Shown in pieces: positions 63,678 through 64,000 of a stretch of 64,000 bases of DNA. The notes beneath the pieces were generated by a model. The model was not told the origin of the DNA and searched no databases. It was given only the letters and a program-made list of their open reading frames with translations. Source of the DNA: Liopterus haemorrhoidalis (Eukaryota; Arthropoda; Insecta; Coleoptera; Dytiscidae); the NCBI GenBank assembly GCA_963971575.1, contig OZ020616.1, positions 21,532,713 through 21,596,712 on the forward strand, in the 5' to 3' direction. Made by a program: the position numbers and the translations under genes. Numbering within the stretch: position 1 is the stretch's first letter; each line of letters starts with the position of its first letter.

Positions 63678-63702
63678 TTTGTCAGGTTGTAAATCTGACA
63701 AA
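63678..63702. repeat. Stem-loop with loop gttgtaaat
   Basis: tttgtcag (63678-63685) and ctgacaaa (63695-63702) pair perfectly around the 9-base loop gttgtaaat. Compare 63721-63747. Confidence 0.65.
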
Positions 63703-63720
63703 GGGCGGTTTAAATCACTG

Positions 63721-63747
63721 ATATTTCGGGTCGTAAATCCGAAATAT
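63721..63747. repeat. Stem-loop with loop gtcgtaaat
   Basis: atatttcgg (63721-63729) and ccgaaatat (63739-63747) pair perfectly around gtcgtaaat, almost the same loop as the stem-loop 43 bp upstream, while the stem sequences differ by paired changes. Confidence 0.65.
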
Positions 63748-64000
63748 ATACGGCACAAAAATTAGCCGGGAAGAAAAACTCTGATTTTAGGTTAAATTAC
63801 CATGCGGTCTAGAAAAAACGTTATATTAACGAACAGGTTAATTTGTTATAGTGCGGTCAGCGACCTGTTAATTGCGGTTAATTAATGAATTAAATTTGCA
63901 TAAAACTGCAAGGAAAAATTGGAAGATGGCCCTAGTTGGCCTAAAACATAGAAAATATACGGAAATTATGTTTGAACATTTAAATTAATTAAAATTACAA

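Larger units (their letters stand above)
63166..64000. other. AT-rich stretch rich in stem-loops
   Basis: No gene. agctgaaggc recurs at 63300 and 63407. From 63678 to 63869 three perfect stem-loops lie close together (listed separately where strongest); the third pairs aacaggt (63832-63838) with acctgtt (63863-63869). Confidence 0.4.

Overview
The window looks like a gene-poor, AT-rich stretch of an arthropod (probably insect) nuclear genome made mostly of nested and decaying transposable elements. The evidence is a mdg3-type Ty3/Gypsy element, mariner and hAT DNA transposons, several LINE families, at least three lineages of GIY-YIG Penelope-like elements (PLEs), long (TA)n and (GACA)n microsatellites, AT-rich spacers, and one candidate host exon with a pacifastin-like cysteine pattern, a domain typical of arthropods. 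I see no intact host gene, no rRNA, no CRISPR array and no bacterial feature. The species cannot be named from the sequence alone.

Layout. 0.1-5.3 kb: a complete but broken Ty3/Gypsy element on the minus strand with 194-bp LTRs and a 4-bp target duplication. 5.5-7.3 kb: a hAT transposase pseudogene. 8.1-14.3 kb: PLE fragments with hammerhead-ribozyme motifs, split by a 5.2-kb LINE flanked by a 10-bp target duplication; the LINE is itself split by a 680-bp insertion containing an internally deleted mariner. 14.3-25.5 kb: a LINE tail, copies of an unclassified 1.05-kb repeat (family A), a second hAT pseudogene, MITEs and minisatellites. 26-30.5 kb: the candidate host exon, then a GC-rich island with promoter-like and tRNA-like sequence. 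30.9-40.3 kb: two LINE RT pseudogenes, a Harbinger-like TIR element, repeat family B, and a 310-bp hAT MITE with an internal minisatellite. 40.4-46.9 kb: a PLE end, a third family A copy, and a 2.9-kb palindrome made of two head-to-head PLE copies. 46.9-54.8 kb: a tandem dimer of an LTR element (LTR-internal-LTR-internal-LTR stub). 54.9-62.3 kb: a second PLE family, duplicated around a fragment of an internally deleted LTR element, more LINE tails, a complete copy of that deleted LTR element, and a third GIY-YIG PLE. 62.7-64 kb: repeat B again and a stem-loop-rich AT stretch.

The elements are related mainly by nesting and shared machinery. The Gypsy element and the LTR dimer both have primer sites resembling the 3' end of tRNA-Leu. 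The PLE copies share a terminal block with a type I hammerhead core. The two deleted LTR copies share one deletion junction, so a defective master was multiplied. The observations I consider most worth following are the PLE palindrome with a ribozyme in each arm, the family A repeats that carry different tRNA-like modules at one fixed internal position, the LTR dimer, and the paired stem-loops near 63.7 kb that differ by compensating changes. All alignments were made by eye.
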